A stretch of DNA of 5,206 bases from Thermoplasmata archaeon (lineage in GTDB: Archaea; Thermoplasmatota; Thermoplasmata; Lutacidiplasmatales; UBA184). The position numbers and the translations under genes were made by a program. The stretch spans positions 1 to 5,206 of the forward strand of contig JASHYB010000035.1 of assembly GCA_030043255.1 (NCBI GenBank), in the 5' to 3' direction. Of the stretch, positions 4,321-5,206 are shown in pieces (within the stretch, counting starts at the first letter, position 1; every line of letters begins with the position of its first letter). The notes beneath the pieces are model-generated. The model made no database searches. It was not told where the DNA came from and saw nothing but the letters and a program-made list of their open reading frames with translations.

Positions 4321-5206
4321 CGCGGGGGCCCGGCACCCGCGCGAGCAGCTCGCGCACCCCGTCGACCAGCCGTTCGACGTCGTGGCGGTCGTTGTAGAGG
4401 TAGAACGACGCCCGGACGTTCCCGCGCAGCCCGCGCGTAGCGTAGAACGAGTGGACGCAGTGCATCCCGGAACGGACGAACACCGCATGCCCCTCGTCCA
4501 GGTAGACCGCGGCGTCGTGCGGGTCGACGCCGTCCAGCGTGAAGGCGAAGATGCTCGGCCGCTCGGACGGCTCCGGCGGGCCGAGCGCCTGGACACGGGG
4601 CTCCTCCGCGAGCCCCCGGCCGACGAAGCGGTTCAGCTCGAGCTGCTGCGCTTCGATCTCCTCCAGGCCGACCCGTTCGAGCACGCGCAGCGCCGCTCGG
4701 GCGCCGAGCACGCCGGCGTAGTTCTGGAGGCCGGCCTCGAAGCGGTGCGGCGGGGGCCGCAGCTGATGCTCCTCCAGCGTCGTCCATTCGACCGTCTCGC
4801 CCCCCAGGACGAGCGGCCTCAGCTCCCCGAGCAGGTCGGGTCGGGCGAGCAGCAGGCCGACGCCGGTCGGCCCGAGCATCTTGTGCGCGCTGACCGCGTA
4901 CGCGTCGACGCCGAGCCGGTCCAGCGCGAGCCGGAGATGCGGGGCGGCCTGGCAGCCGTCCGCGAGCACCCTGGCTCCCCGGTCGTGCGCGCGTTCGACG
5001 ATCTCGCGCAGCGGCAGCGTCCGCCCGTCCAGGTTCGAGGTGTGGAAAACGCTGACCAGCTTCGGGCGATGGGCGAGCGCTGCCTCGAACGCGTCGCTGT
5101 CGAAGCTCCGGTCGTCCGGGAGCGCGAACGTCTCGAGGCGGATCCCCCGCTCCCGCGCCAGCGCCTGCCAGACCACGAGGTTGGAGTTGTGTTCCCGGTC
5201 GCTGAC
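4166..5206 (-). CDS. SufS-type cysteine desulfurase (class V aminotransferase fold), 5' end outside window
   Basis: The frame enters from the right edge at SDREHNSNLVVWQ, so the true start and roughly the first 120 residues lie outside the window. The PLP-stacking His of EHxSN is present, as are ADGCQAAPH (cofactor Asp and Gln), SAHKMLGPTGVG with the Schiff-base Lys at 4880-4882, GGETVEW, RFEAGLQNYAGVLG, RSGMHCVHSFY with the catalytic Cys at 4457-4459, and VRASFYLYND. The Lys-to-Cys spacing of 141 residues is close to E. coli SufS (138). It should remove sulfur from cysteine as an enzyme persulfide for Fe-S cluster assembly, probably with SUF proteins, or for other thiolation. Conserved sequence ends at about VRELLAR (near 4335). 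The last 50 or so residues are Ala/Arg/Ser-rich, lie mostly antisense to the PAC2 gene and do not resemble the family, so the extension is either real or caused by a small frameshift just before a TAG at 4317-4319 in another frame. Confidence 0.92.
   Translation of the reverse strand, partial: VSDREHNSNLVVWQALARERGIRLETFALPDDRSFDSDAFEAALAHRPKLVSVFHTSNLDGRTLPLREIVERAHDRGARVLADGCQAAPHLRLALDRLGVDAYAVSAHKMLGPTGVGLLLARPDLLGELRPLVLGGETVEWTTLEEHQLRPPPHRFEAGLQNYAGVLGARAALRVLERVGLEEIEAQQLELNRFVGRGLAEEPRVQALGPPEPSERPSIFAFTLDGVDPHDAAVYLDEGHAVFVRSGMHCVHSFYATRGLRGNVRASFYLYNDRHDVERLVDGVRELLARVPGPRASGTSAARSAPSTPAGRGRRRAAGSAAAAARSARPRRRAAPGRRRYAGGSG

Noticed and set aside
4339..4355. Perfect 17-base inverted repeat just after the PAC2 stop, a possible terminator
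   Set aside because: It encodes the conserved ELLAR end of the desulfurase, has a one-base centre and no following T-run, so chance codon composition explains it.
3019..4596. A 525-codon minus-strand open frame, plus a 222-codon one at 2859-3527
   Set aside because: Both are antisense to the 119-residue protein and PAC2 genes (and partly overlap the tRNA), with low-complexity Arg-rich translations. The PAC2 frame has family motifs and an HbYX end, so it is the real one.
4317..4787. A 156-codon minus-strand frame within the desulfurase gene
   Set aside because: The other frame carries all cysteine desulfurase motifs. Only the stop at 4317-4319 of this frame is of interest, as a possible frameshifted end.
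1..5206. CRISPR arrays, insertion sequences, integrase or attachment sites
   Set aside because: No regularly spaced repeats, transposase or integrase motifs, or tRNA-end duplications were seen; the window reads as core metabolic and housekeeping genes.

Overview
The window looks archaeal, from a lineage with very GC-rich DNA. Four things support this: an archaeal-type HMG-CoA synthase followed by an SCP2/SCPx-like thiolase behind an archaeal HTH regulator; a PAC2-family protein ending in a proteasome-binding HbYX motif; a tRNA gene interrupted by a bulge-helix-bulge type intron; and TATA-like boxes placed about 27 bases upstream of start codons, as in leaderless archaeal transcripts. A high-GC Thermoplasmata-like euryarchaeon would fit, but this is a guess and the sequence alone does not settle it.

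Layout. Positions 1-2836 are a minus-strand operon in the order HTH regulator, HMG-CoA synthase, thiolase; the thiolase runs off the left edge. It carries the first committed steps of the mevalonate (isoprenoid lipid) pathway plus a probable dedicated regulator. The three genes are tightly packed (12 and 3 bases between them). The synthase keeps its Glu-Cys-His catalytic triad. The thiolase next to it has Gly where the nucleophilic Cys is expected and Arg where the GHP-motif His is expected, so its chemistry is in doubt.

Positions 2925-3028 (minus) are a tRNA-Ala(GGC) gene that is not colinear. A 32-base intron sits in the T-loop between tRNA positions 59 and 60. When it is removed, the tRNA folds perfectly and includes the G3-U70 alanine identity pair. 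Positions 3029-3144 are a short divergent promoter region.

Positions 3145-4320 (plus) are a two-gene operon: an unrecognised 119-residue charged helical protein and a PAC2-family proteasome-chaperone-like protein. Positions 4166-5206 (minus) are a SufS-type cysteine desulfurase, partial at its 5' end. It converges on the PAC2 gene and overlaps its 3' end by 155 bases.

Long open frames on the opposite strands, including one of 1001 codons over 233-3238, are consequences of the high GC content and were not annotated.
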